DNA from: Datisca glomerata
Lineage: Eukaryota; Streptophyta; Magnoliopsida; Cucurbitales; Datiscaceae
Direction of reading: 5' to 3'
DNA length: 64,000 bases
Assembly: GCA_003255025.1 (NCBI GenBank)
Contig: QANY01013371.1
Span: 951,263 to 1,015,262, forward strand
Shown one piece after another: positions 22,504 to 33,130 of this stretch (positions within the stretch are counted from its first letter, which is position 1; each line of letters opens with the position of its first letter). Under the pieces are notes generated by a model that made no database searches, was not told the DNA's origin, and saw only the letters and a program-made list of their open reading frames with translations. The position numbers and the translations under genes are program-made.

Positions 22504-24900
22504 ATTTTTTCACTTTAAAGCTAGATCTTTTCATGTCTACATATCAGAAACTCACTTAAATTACAGTCAAAATTTATCAATTCAATGTTATAATGTAATG
22601 TTTATATAAACATACTTACTTCATGACCACTCATCTTTTCATCTGCCGCCCTCATTTTAGCATATTTTTTCACATTGTTTTAGTTTTAAACAACCACATT
22701 AACATTGCAACAATTTAAATGATAATATATAACATTAAATTAATGATCTCATTAATTATTTACAAGTATACAAAGGAACCATTTTGTGCCTTCTTCACGT
22801 TGACATTTGTGTTAGCCATATGAAATATATGTTACTATGTCTTCTAATCATGATTGTCCCTGATATTAATTTATAATGGATTGGACATCATCTAGCAAGA
22901 ATGCTAAAATGGCATACCAACGTTATGTTCTTATATACATCCGCCCCTATTATGTTATTAATCAGCTTTATGCAATGACTATTTTAAATAACGAATTAAT
23001 TAGAAGTGACATCTATCAACAATTTAATAGATGCTAAAGATGATGTGTGAAGAATTTAAAGAATACAAGAAACTTAGTTGATTTAGTTGCAATATGCTAT
23101 TCTCCAAGTTTTTTCACAATTTATCATGTTAAAGGAATCATATTAGTAAATTTCCACCACGTAGGTAAGCTAGTTAAACACTCTATAAATGTTAACATCT
23201 CTACAACCATATAAAAAATGACGTTCATTAGTTCTCTCTAAAGTATGACTTTCTCTTTAATTTGATTGCCTGAAGGATAACATGCACAATAGTATTATAG
23301 AAAAATGATAACATATACATTATGTATTCATCTAATAACAAACATACATCAAAAAATAATATTGTTTCTATGAAATTAGACTGATCTTAAGTAATATCTA
23401 CTTCCAACTATAATATTCTGTATAGAAACATGGAAAAGGAAAAACATGATAAACTAGTCTAAAAAATAGCAAATTCCATTTTATTAAGTAAAATCAATTC
23501 AAGCTAATGATATTGAAAAAGAAATTCTGATACGAGTTCAAAATCCAAAAGTAAATGACTACCAACTTTGCAAATGCCGACAAGTCTTCCCTATTCATGA
23601 CCAATAATCAAGAGGTTTTACCTGAAAAAAGTAAGGAGAACTTTTATAACTGAATGAAATCAAAATCCAAAACAATATTTAGCACAGAGTAGACCATCAT
23701 ATTACATTGTCATAAACTGAAAGAGAAGAATCAACTATCCTATAAATAACTCACATCTAACTTAAAAATAACTGATAAGCACAAAGCAGACTATTTCAGT
23801 CTAACTCAGTAAATAACTCACATCTAATCAGCATAAAGCAGACTCATCATCTTCTTTAAATCTAACTGAAAAATAACTCACATCTAATTAACACAAAGCT
23901 GACTCATCATCTTCTAAAGTCCATATCAGGTGGTACAGAAAATAAGTGAATCATTTCAAATCCACAATTATATAAATTATAGAGCACAACTATATTTTTG
24001 AAAAGAACAGTCTAGAAGTGAGACCCTATAAACCAACCATAATCAACAAACATTAAAAAGCATCTTCTTCAAGAACAAAATCTCATACCAAACCAAAATA
24101 TACGAAAAATTTGATTTTAGATCACAAAGAAAAATCATAAAATTCCCTAGATTGAGGAAAGATAAGAACACTAGTTTAGTCTGAACACTTTCAACCATAA
24201 TCACAGACATTAAAAAACATCTTCATCAAACTTTAGTCAATAAAGCATAAATCAATTGTTTAGGGTTTGACTTAGTCTACTTTCCATGTGACCCTTTCTT
24301 CCTTAATCATTCACCAAACAAACAAAATAAAACTAAAAACAAAATAAACACTAGGAAATAATAAAATCCTCAGAAATAACCATTGCCAGAAATAAGTCAT
24401 AAATTCTTGACAAAACTAACAAAAGACAGAGCTCAATTTTGAATCAACAGAAAATGAAACACTAGAAATTCACTAGTCTCAAAGATAGTAGGGCAGAATT
24501 GGAAAAAAACTCTAGAAACCGTTTCAAGAAAGCTTTAATCCAATGTCAAAAAGTCTAATTGTAAAACCCTAGAAACCAGTATAAAGCATTCAAAATAATC
24601 AAATCTTTATAAATAATAAACATTCTACATGCTTGCAGCATATCTACTTGGATTTTTTTGCTGCTAAAATTCCTTCATTTGGCAGTTGTTCTTTTACCAA
24701 ATTTGAGGAATTCACTTGACTGAGTAGTGAGACATGAACACATTAGCTTATGCAAATTAGTTAAGGAATGAAAAAATTTGAATCTTTTTACTCTATGCTA
24801 TGAATTTCAAATTACTATATAAAATAATAGCATATCTTATGTAAGGACTGTAACAAGAACAATAGAGATTAAGAGAAGATGAGATATTACCATCAACAGA
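22504..24900. other. AT-rich stretch upstream of the Ulp1-like gene
   Basis: No protein similarity recognised on either strand. Between 22650 and 24860 it is A-rich on the plus strand and looks like the introns or 5' flank of the minus-strand Ulp1-like gene, or the far end of its element. It contains the 63-66-bp repeat listed separately. Confidence 0.5.
23744..23925. repeat. Tandem repeat, about 63-66 bp x 3
   Basis: Three units sharing AATAACTCACATCTAA, a CACAAAGC or CATAAAGC block and GACTCATCATCTTCT (second and third copies). Confidence 0.75.
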
Positions 24901-24984
24901 AAGTGCCGAGAGCAGGGAATCCCAGTGGTTGAAAATCACGTGCTATAGACGCAAAAACTCTTTGTCGACAGAAAGAGCTGGACG

Positions 24985-25010
24985 ATGGAGAGAGAGAGAG
25001 AGAGAGAGAT
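24985..25010. repeat. (GA)n tract in a purine-rich stretch
   Basis: A GA run inside 24950-25180, which is strongly purine-rich on the plus strand. On the minus strand this is a CT-rich tract such as often occurs near plant transcription starts. The long open frame across it (24943-25281, minus) is low complexity and was not accepted as a gene. Confidence 0.8.
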
Positions 25011-25281
25011 AGATGAATGAGGGGGAGAGAGGTGGACGAAAGTGGAGACAGAGCAGAGAGAGCCTGAGTTTGGTGAAGAAGAAGAAGAAATATTGCTTGC
25101 TTTTGTCATTCGCGGTAGAGATCGGAGGATAATTCAAGATTGGAGGAGAAATCGTTCGCGGTGGAGATTTAGGTGCCCTAGAGCTTAAGCTTCTAAACTT
25201 CAGTTGAAGCTTTCGATGAAAAAAAGTGGAAAGCTTCCAATTAACTAACAACTGGGGCAACAGGTAATGGCAATTTCCCAC

Positions 25282-27361
25282 CCTTTTTGTGATCTAATGG
25301 TTGGGAGTATCCTTGCCTCATCTAACGGTTAGGAATTAGTCCCGGCATTCATGTCGTTAAAAAATTCACGGTATGGGACAGCGACCCGTAAAGTTGGCAA
25401 ATTATGTCAATTCTGATATGACATTTTATGCGCCATACCTCCACTAGGCACCAACGTAAGATCCTTCGTGGAAGTTCCCCAAAAAATTGCTGCTTTCGGT
25501 TCTGGTCTTTGTACCTTAAGATAGTGATAATTGGCAACACATACAATTGATTTAGACATTTCAATTTGCTTTGGTTAATATCATGATGTGGCTTTAGGCA
25601 TCAATCCAGACAACATGAATTTCTTCTTCTTCTTTTTTTCCTTCTAAAGAGACTTTCTTTTGTACCATTTGAAAAAGTAAACGATGACAAAATTAAAAGA
25701 AAAACAAGATTAGCAAAGAGAGGGAATAGTGAATAATATTCCTTTTCACTTTGTGTCGTGACTAGGTATGTTTTGTCACATCTGAATTTGTCATGCAATA
25801 TGACCTAAGGTACGTACAAACGTGCTGTAAGGACAGGTACTTATTTTCATTTTCACCCTTTTATAACATATGTGCCAAAATGCTAAGATCCAATGTGAAA
25901 CATGTAAATGTATTTTGTGTATAATTTTTTTTTATAATATTTTATGTTTGATTGAGAAGTAAATGCGTTTGTAAGATGTAGTAGAAGACATCCTTAATGT
26001 AAATGTATTTCCTTCTTCTTTGCAATAAAATCTGATTAAAAAGAAAGTGAACCGTGTAGTTTTAATCTACACAGCAATAACCGTGTAGTGTTAATAATAC
26101 CCAATCGTAACCATATCACTATTGTAGAACTTTGAACAAATAATCTACAGTTTTAAATATGTAATCGCTTTCTGAAATTAGTAAAAGTCTTCCACAAGAT
26201 GAAAGATAAAGAAAAACTATCTCCGAAATTCAACGGAGCTTAGCTAATCTCAATTCACTTACCACAAGTGGTACCAAGTATGACTATTATAGGAGATAAT
26301 ATACATAATAGAGAAAAGTTCATTTATATACCAACTTAATTAAAATGAATATAATAATATTATGTTCATGTTTTATCCATAAGATTCGTTAGCATAATTG
26401 GATTCACTTCACATAGAAGTTTATAAACAAAAATTAAATGTAGAAGAGTGTTCACGGATTGAAATTCAAAACGGCAACTAATTTGAATTTAAAATAAACA
26501 TATAGTTTTGAAACATTTTTAACAAAGGCTCATAGAGAGAAATCTTAAAGTTTGAATCCCCTTCTCTTCCTCCAACTCGTACAAAAGTTCACGTTTTATG
26601 GAATTTATGTGAATAATAGGCCGTTTCATGTAAGCAATTAATAAAAAGGTATGTTGTTTGAGAATACGTGTGACTAGAAACACTTTTATCCACTAAAATT
26701 ATATAATTTTAGTTGAAAATTAGTTCATATACATACATGTATAAAGTACTCGAGTTGATGTTTATTTTATTTTGAAGTTTTTTAGGAATTACTTGAATAT
26801 GTGTTTTTTATAAAAAAAATATTTTTAAATATCAAAATTATATTCTTCAAACAAAAAATATATATGAATGAAATATAATTTAAAATAGTATTTTTTAATA
26901 CGTTTAAAATGTATTTAAACAAAACACTCCAAATTAACCCTAAGTCATAATTGAATACATATTTCAATTCTTCTTTTCTGCTTTTGGGGATGAGAGGGAT
27001 ATCTTGAGTGGGATATGAGTTGGTGAATGACCTGAAAATAGACATTAGGGAGAAAGGGTGAAGAAGTTTAGATTCGTGCTGAATCAAGTAAGAAAAGGAA
27101 AGACGTTGCTGTAGTGCTTCAAAGCACAAACCCCACTGATATAATAGCGAATAGTGGTGCATCCCATGCTAAAATTCTTCAGCATCCGATCACCGACCGT
27201 CCCATGTATGACAAACTCTCTCTTGCATTTTTTGCTAAAATAGAAACTTATAAAGTCAACGTTCTTGATAAATTCTGATCTACAATATCTGAATAAATAA
27301 ATCATGAGTTAATATTTTAGTCCAACATAATTAAAATATACACAGATGAATTGAGTAAGAG

Positions 27362-27394
<33 letters not shown>

Positions 27395-29650
27395 NTGTAT
27401 GCGTTATTGTGTTGGGAAATGAGTATTAATCGGCAATAAATTCTATTTTCAGATACTTTTTGTGGCTCGATTTCTAGTAGGACTCACATCTTATTTTGAT
27501 AGGTCATGATGATTAATAATCATATGCTAAAAAATGGTATGTGGGTGAATGAAAAAAATGATGCTCAAAGTGTACCTATGAAGTTAAAAAAATATAAAAG
27601 TGTGATCAGATTACACTTGTATAGACTTGTCGTCCGACTCTTGAGTTTCCGAAACTGTCCGAATAAATTCAACATTAAATTGTCGAATTACTTTTGAAAG
27701 TTCTTCATAATTAAATTGCAATATTAATTCCTCAACTTATTAGTTATGAAATAAATGTCATTTTTCAAAATTAACCATGAATTTATTTCAGAAGTAAATT
27801 CATTTTTTCAACTCTACAAACCCCCTGAATATAAATTGGCACATCCTTTCTTCATTCTAACACACCAAAGTCAAACAGTTTCATTTCTCTTCTCCGGTTC
27901 TGAGTTTTTAGTTGTTTGTCAAAAAATTTTGAGTTTCAGTGTGATACAGTTTGATTCTAATCAGTTCGCCAGAGCAATTTTTCATAATTGCACAAAAGCA
28001 ATTCATTCTGTCATTGCATCCTGAGAGACAAACGCCTAACAACCTCAAGCATCCATTGGAGGAGGTGAATATGTTTTAAAGAGACTGTGTAATAGATACG
28101 TCTCGATTCAGTTCGAAGATCAAGAAATTTCCTCTATCGTATTGTTTAGTATCATATTCGTAATTTAGATTATTGTAATTTATATTTTCGATATTATTCT
28201 TATTTTATTGTAATTTTCATATTATAAATATTATTTTGAAAATGATATTATTTGTATGAATATTGTATATAATCTCTATAACTTTATATATGGAATCACC
28301 TTGTTGCTTTGTCGCATATGCGATGCAAAGGCAAGGTTACATTAAAGGTGATTTTGATTATTTATGTTACCCAAGTGGTCAAGGACTTGAGGCTAGTTCA
28401 AGACAAAGAAAAAATGTTTTTTTTTCTCTCTTTAGTGGGTTCTTTCTTTTTTTATTTATTTATATATTTGGAATCATGTGGCATGAGGGCAATCGTTCCA
28501 GGATTGGGCCCACACATTACAACTATTCTCTCTTTCTAAGATTCCCACAACTCTTAATTTAGTTTTAAATAGTTCTCCATCAAACACGACCGTTGATCCC
28601 GCACATCAAATTGAGTTCGTCCGGATCCAATCATGTCAAAAAGTTTCCTCATGGGTCCTATATTAGAGGTTCCTCCACTGTCTGATCCAATGATGGTGAT
28701 TGATCATTTATATTCCCAATCATATTTATCATCATCAAAGCCAAAAAAACATATATATCCTCATAACATGTCAGAGTCAAAGTATATAAAATACAGCTCG
28801 TAAAGATGTGAACAACATGAAAAGACCAAAAAGGCCACTCCCCGCTTGACACATAATGCTCAAAGTCATGTTTTTCCTATAGGATTAGTTTTTAGACGAG
28901 TTACAAATTCTAAGATAAAGTTGTGATGTAAATGAATGAAACGAAGATGCAAATCAAAATGGAAAAATGGAATGGTAGGAATAAGCCTCATCAAAATATT
29001 CTAAACCTAGAATCTCTACTCATTTTCAGTTAGATTGATCATATCTTGAACTTAAATTTTAAAATTTTTATCCCACTCTAATCGTTGAGATTGAAATTGA
29101 GATTATGCTTAAGTAAAAACATGAGAATCCAGATGGAATGAAGTCCACACAAAAGATAGAAGAATGTTTTTTTTGTCAAAGACTTATAAGAGTGATGGTT
29201 CAGGTACTTATGAAAAAAAAAGAATTACAAAGCAATAATACAATTAATAAATTAAACACAAGATTGAATATTTATAAGAAAACTTCACATTAAGTCTCTA
29301 TTTCATCTCAATAACATCCTTGACTATTTTTGTCAACATATCATTTTGATACAATCTTTATTACAACATGCCTCGGTATTGCCATCAATCCTGATTCCTG
29401 GTGCACGCTATATAGAAAGAACAGAAAAAAGTAAAAGATAAAGAGCTTGTGGTTTTTTTAACTTTTAACGAGTCGGCACGGACTTTTAAAATGCCTTCTT
29501 TCTGTACGGCCGCCAATTGTAAGTACTTAATGACACGACAGTGACACCAACCTTTGCCAGTGACTCCCAACTTATAATTTCTTCCATGTATCATAAATCC
29601 AACCCCAAACGACAACATGCATTCATTTTTTTTCAAAAATATACAGTAGT
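25282..29650. other. Intergenic stretch, 4.4 kb, no gene recognised
   Basis: AT-rich DNA downstream of the isopentenyltransferase gene (which is on the minus strand). Open frames are short and low in complexity. Contains the AT microsatellite and unresolved base at 27369-27395, and a GTGTAGTTTTAATCTACAC-type inverted motif near 26050. No transposon ends were found. Confidence 0.55.
27369..27395. repeat. (AT)n microsatellite ending in an ambiguous base
   Basis: AT run followed by N at 27395. The N marks unresolved sequence, so the true repeat length is uncertain. Confidence 0.95.
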
Positions 29651-29706
29651 TAAAATAGCATATGTTGCCACGTGGAATGTTTAGAATAATTCTGTGGACC
29701 CTACCT

Positions 29707-30741
29707 CTATCGTGTTGCAGCGGCGACGGCTGCCATGGGGACGGGTGGCACGATGACCGTATCCGACGGCATAATGGTTGCGGTGCGTTGGCCATCGTAG
29801 AGAAAGTTTTCAACGATCATGGTGCTCGGTCCCGCCACGAACTTCTGCCACGCCTCGTCCGACTCTTCGCCTAGCTTCAAGAATGCTTCTGTGGCGTTGA
29901 GGCGGTGCATTTCTTTCGCAACTGGCGACAAGCTAAATTGCCACAAGTTCAGGAGGCGGTGAATCTTTTGCAACTGGCGACAAGCTAAATTACAAGTGTT
30001 TTTCTTGATTTGCGAAATGGCGGTCTCAAGAAACCGATCAAGGGTTTCATCATCGGCGCCACTGAGTTCAGCTCGGAGAAATTCATCGAGTTCAGGTACC
30101 CCAATCGCCTGTCTAATCCCGTGAAAATAATCGGCTTCTGAATCGAACATATTCCGAACCTCGTCCACCATCCCGGCTTTGACCATCCGGTCAACACGGT
30201 CCGTCACGAAAGAGTGGAGTACAGGGAGTGAGACGTCAACCCAAAGGAAGCAACATTCGTAACGGTAACGAAATTGGGCATGATCGTTAATTAGAGCTGC
30301 GATGTGGGAATTGGACCCACCGGCTATGATGGGGAGACGGTCACGCGCCACTATTGAATCTATGGCTAAGGAAGCGTGATGCGTGAAATCATGCACACTG
30401 AAATTTGAATTAGGATCAACGATGCCTAGTAAATGGTGGGGCACCCCAAAACATTCTTCTTCAGTGACTTTATTAGTAACTATGTCGAGGCCTTTGTAGA
30501 CTTGCATTTTATCCGAGTTTATAATCTCCGCTGGGAACTGGGTCGCGAGGTCGATCGCCAGCCGTGATTTTCCTGTCCCGGTTGCCCCCATTACGATTAC
30601 CACCTTGTCTTTCCGGCAAAAGAAAGTCCCCAAGTTGAGATTCCCGGCCTGGAAATTTACCAGCGGTTTTACTTGTTTGGAGGCTGACACGGTGAAACTC
30701 ATGATCGTCATCTGTCCGGCTGACCAGCAAAAACAAGTCAT
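29707..30741 (-). CDS. IPT: Adenylate (ATP/ADP) isopentenyltransferase
   Basis: Transfers the isopentenyl group of DMAPP to the N6 of ATP/ADP, the first committed step of cytokinin synthesis; plant members of this type mostly act in plastids. 344 codons, no intron, no stops, the normal family length. The P-loop GATGTGKS is at residues 52-59. NSDKMQVYKGLDIVTNKV (75-92) holds the catalytic Asp. PHHLLG is at 101-106, IAGGSNSHIAALI at 139-151, and the ADYFHGIRQAIGVPELDEF block at 203-221. The N-terminus is Ser/Lys-containing and could be a transit peptide. Met1, Met11 (MTIMSFTVS) and Met14 are possible starts; Met11 or Met14 looks more typical. Odd: residues 269-275 (FSLSPVA) come from a 21-bp insertion copied from the sequence encoding LACRQLQ nearby. 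It resembles the AtIPT3/IPT5 group rather than tRNA-type IPTs. Probably functional. Confidence 0.93.
   Translation of the reverse strand: MTCFCWSAGQMTIMSFTVSASKQVKPLVNFQAGNLNLGTFFCRKDKVVIVMGATGTGKSRLAIDLATQFPAEIINSDKMQVYKGLDIVTNKVTEEECFGVPHHLLGIVDPNSNFSVHDFTHHASLAIDSIVARDRLPIIAGGSNSHIAALINDHAQFRYRYECCFLWVDVSLPVLHSFVTDRVDRMVKAGMVDEVRNMFDSEADYFHGIRQAIGVPELDEFLRAELSGADDETLDRFLETAISQIKKNTCNLACRQLQKIHRLLNLWQFSLSPVAKEMHRLNATEAFLKLGEESDEAWQKFVAGPSTMIVENFLYDGQRTATIMPSDTVIVPPVPMAAVAAATR
29917..29937 (-). repeat. 21-bp templated insertion in the IPT coding region
   Basis: Plus-strand 29917-29937 (starting CGCAACTGGCGACAAGC) repeats 29969-29989 (TGCAACTGGCGACAAGC) with one mismatch, 52 bp apart. On the coding strand the source encodes LACRQLQ and the copy FSLSPVA, in another phase. 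Related proteins have about 7 residues between KIHRL and HRxDATEVF; this one has 14, so the extra 7 match the 21 bp. Confidence 0.8.
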
Positions 30742-30934
30742 TTATTAGTGCGAAGATCGTGCGCTGATTTTTTTTTTCAAAAACACACGATCTATGCCCA
30801 AAACAGAAAAAACACCATAGAAAAATCATGACATTTTCTTGGACCACTTTATTTACCTTTAATGGCAAAAACGCGGCAAACTGTGTGAGAAAATGCAGTG
30901 TACGGAATTGTCCTTTTTGGTTGCCGATAGGCGC

Positions 30935-30936
<2 letters not shown>

Positions 30937-31001
<65 letters not shown>
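30937..31001. repeat. (GA)n microsatellite upstream of IPT
   Basis: About 32 uninterrupted GA units, 195-260 bp upstream of the IPT start. On the coding strand this is a (TC)n run in the promoter or 5' UTR. Such tracts bind GAGA-binding BBR/BPC factors in plants and vary in length between individuals. A regulatory role is inferred only. Confidence 0.95.
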
Positions 31002-31005
<4 letters not shown>

Positions 31006-31009
31006 AGTG

Positions 31010-32760
31010 TAGTGTAGGGAAAGTAGTGGTATATACAAAGCTAGAAGCTAGTACTGCTATTGTTTGGGGATTTATTTTGGGAGCACCACATGATCAAGCG
31101 GTAGGAAAAATTAGTTTATCTTCTATAAGTATAGAGAAATCTATGGAGAAAATGATGTATGACATGCAATATGTTATTTCTGCTTGGAGCTTAGTTCACC
31201 ACACCAGCTACTGCTAGCAATGATCATCTTATGTATGCACAACTAATCATGGGGGATTAGAGCAATGGTATTTATGCTAGCTAAAGCTACTTTTCATAAG
31301 TGCTATGCAAAGTGCTCCTTTCTTTTCTTGTTATGTCCCTTTGATATTCTAAACATTATAATAAGAATCTTATTCTTTACCGACTTACTAATTCGAAAGG
31401 TGTCACTCATCTTACTTAGTAAATATTTAAGTTTGAGTCTTACTGTAAACAAACGAATGATCGTTAAAAATATGGAAGAATATTTTCTACCTTTTTTAAA
31501 ATTCAGAACAAAATAAATTAATGGAAAATTTTGCTTTTGCTTTTGCTTTATAAAGAGATTCAGGGTCTATGGTGCTGAGGAGGAATTGGGTCAAAGAGGT
31601 AAATGCCAACTTGCGTTGACTTTTAATCTGAGGATTGAAGAATGTGTGTTTTCAAAAACATTAATCTTTCAATCTTGATTTCTACAAAACTTATCCCTTT
31701 TTTATTTTTGAAATCTTAAATTACACAAGTTTCATGATTGAAGTAGTGCAAGGCTATATGTGTGGATAGTTCGCTGTTTGGAGAACTATAAAAATGATCA
31801 ACTTTTCAGTTATAATTATAAAATTTGTAGGGAAACTTTTTTTTGTAAAAATAACCAGAATATTGTAAATAAATCTTTACGTCTGTAATTTTTGTAAAAA
31901 CAAAATTTCCAACCATTTCTTACACAGCTTGAGCTGTAACGTTGGCTTTTGGTTATTTTCCGCTGTTTTTTTTTGCCAATTTTCTATTTTTGAAAAGTAA
32001 AAACAATCTCAGCCATAGAAAACTAAATTGACAGACATGATTTCTAAAATAATTTTCTGGTAAAGAGTTTGAAAACAACGCCATGTATTTAGAAACTCTT
32101 TTTCATTAAATTCGTTGGTTATTTAAAGAGTTTATTAATTAACAAAAATTTAAAAATATTTGACACTTAAATATATTTTTATTTATTTCAAAACAATTTT
32201 TTATTTTTACTTACCGGATGATTTTTGTTTTTAAAAGTATTTTCAAAAGGCGCTCCAGTCTAGTATATAAGATAAAATGATAGCACGCCAACATATAACA
32301 AAATATTTGTGTGGCCATGCATGTTTTTAAGAAAAGCAAGGGGGCAATAAGAATTATGCTTTATATAGGTTTTGATACTTAAAATATAGGGTCAGTTTAG
32401 GGTACAAACCCTGTATTAAATATTCCATTAAATATATTATGGCTAGGCTAGCTACATAGAACTTCCAATTTATGAAAATGTAATTTTCCTTTTAAAAATC
32501 CGTGTATATTTTGAGAATTCCATTACAAATGTTCGATTTGATTGATCATCTAATATTTCGATGTAACTTGTAGCTAGCAGTTCTCTTTATGAAAAATAGA
32601 CAAATAGAACTGCCTTAATATATGAGACATCTAAATAATGAACTCAAAAAGAATAAACAAATATTAAGTGAAGCATCATATTGTTTGTTACTCATTTTCC
32701 TGTTATCATGACTAGTTTACTCATGGATAAAATTTAGTGTAGAGAGAGGTTATCCTCTGG
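31010..32760. other. 5' flank of IPT and intergenic DNA, no gene recognised
   Basis: AT-rich, with short open frames only (31026-31217, 31265-31516) that lack recognisable similarity. It probably contains the distal IPT promoter. Confidence 0.5.
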
Positions 32761-33130
32761 GACACTGTTTAGGAGATGGATTTTGATTCGGATCGAGTAC
32801 ATAAATGAAGAGTCGTCTAACATCGAAGAAGTTCTGGGAGCGTGGAGGAAATTATGAGTATTCTCAGTGGTCTAGACAGTGATAACCGTCAGTAAATGCA
32901 CATTCTTGAGGTTTCTAAGGAGGTACTCATCATGGTGTTAGCTATGATGATTTGTTATATGAAACTTAATGAGTGTGTGAGAGAGACAATGCTCAATGGT
33001 AAATATTTGTCTAAATATAAAAATATCTAGTCCCCCTCAATAGGACTGTCATGCCTCTTTATATAGAGAATGAGGGTTTAACCCTATTTTGTGGTGGTCA
33101 ATAAGTGATTGTCAAGTGTATATAGAGACC
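32761..33130 (-). repeat. Left copy of a 370-bp inverted repeat
   Basis: Matches the reverse complement of 38181-38566 over its whole length, at about 80-85% by eye. Shared landmarks: ATTTTGATTCGGAT, AGGTACTCATCATGGTGTTA, ATGCTCAATGGTAAAT and GTCCCCCTCAATAGGA. On the minus strand it contains a TATA box (CTATATAAAGAGG, 33055-33067). It could be a terminal inverted repeat, or an LTR fragment lying opposite to the second copy. Confidence 0.85.

Noticed and set aside
24943..25281. 112-codon minus-strand open frame
   Set aside because: Low-complexity Ser/Leu/Pro/Phe product over a GA-rich tract; no similarity and no domain.
28263..28562. 99-codon open frame with a Phe-rich hydrophobic segment
   Set aside because: The hydrophobic stretch comes from a T-rich tract; no family recognised and no supporting gene structure.
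29707..30741. IPT as a tRNA-modifying isopentenyltransferase
   Set aside because: Length, lack of introns and the block sequences fit the adenylate IPT3/IPT5 group; tRNA-type enzymes are longer and carry a C-terminal zinc finger.
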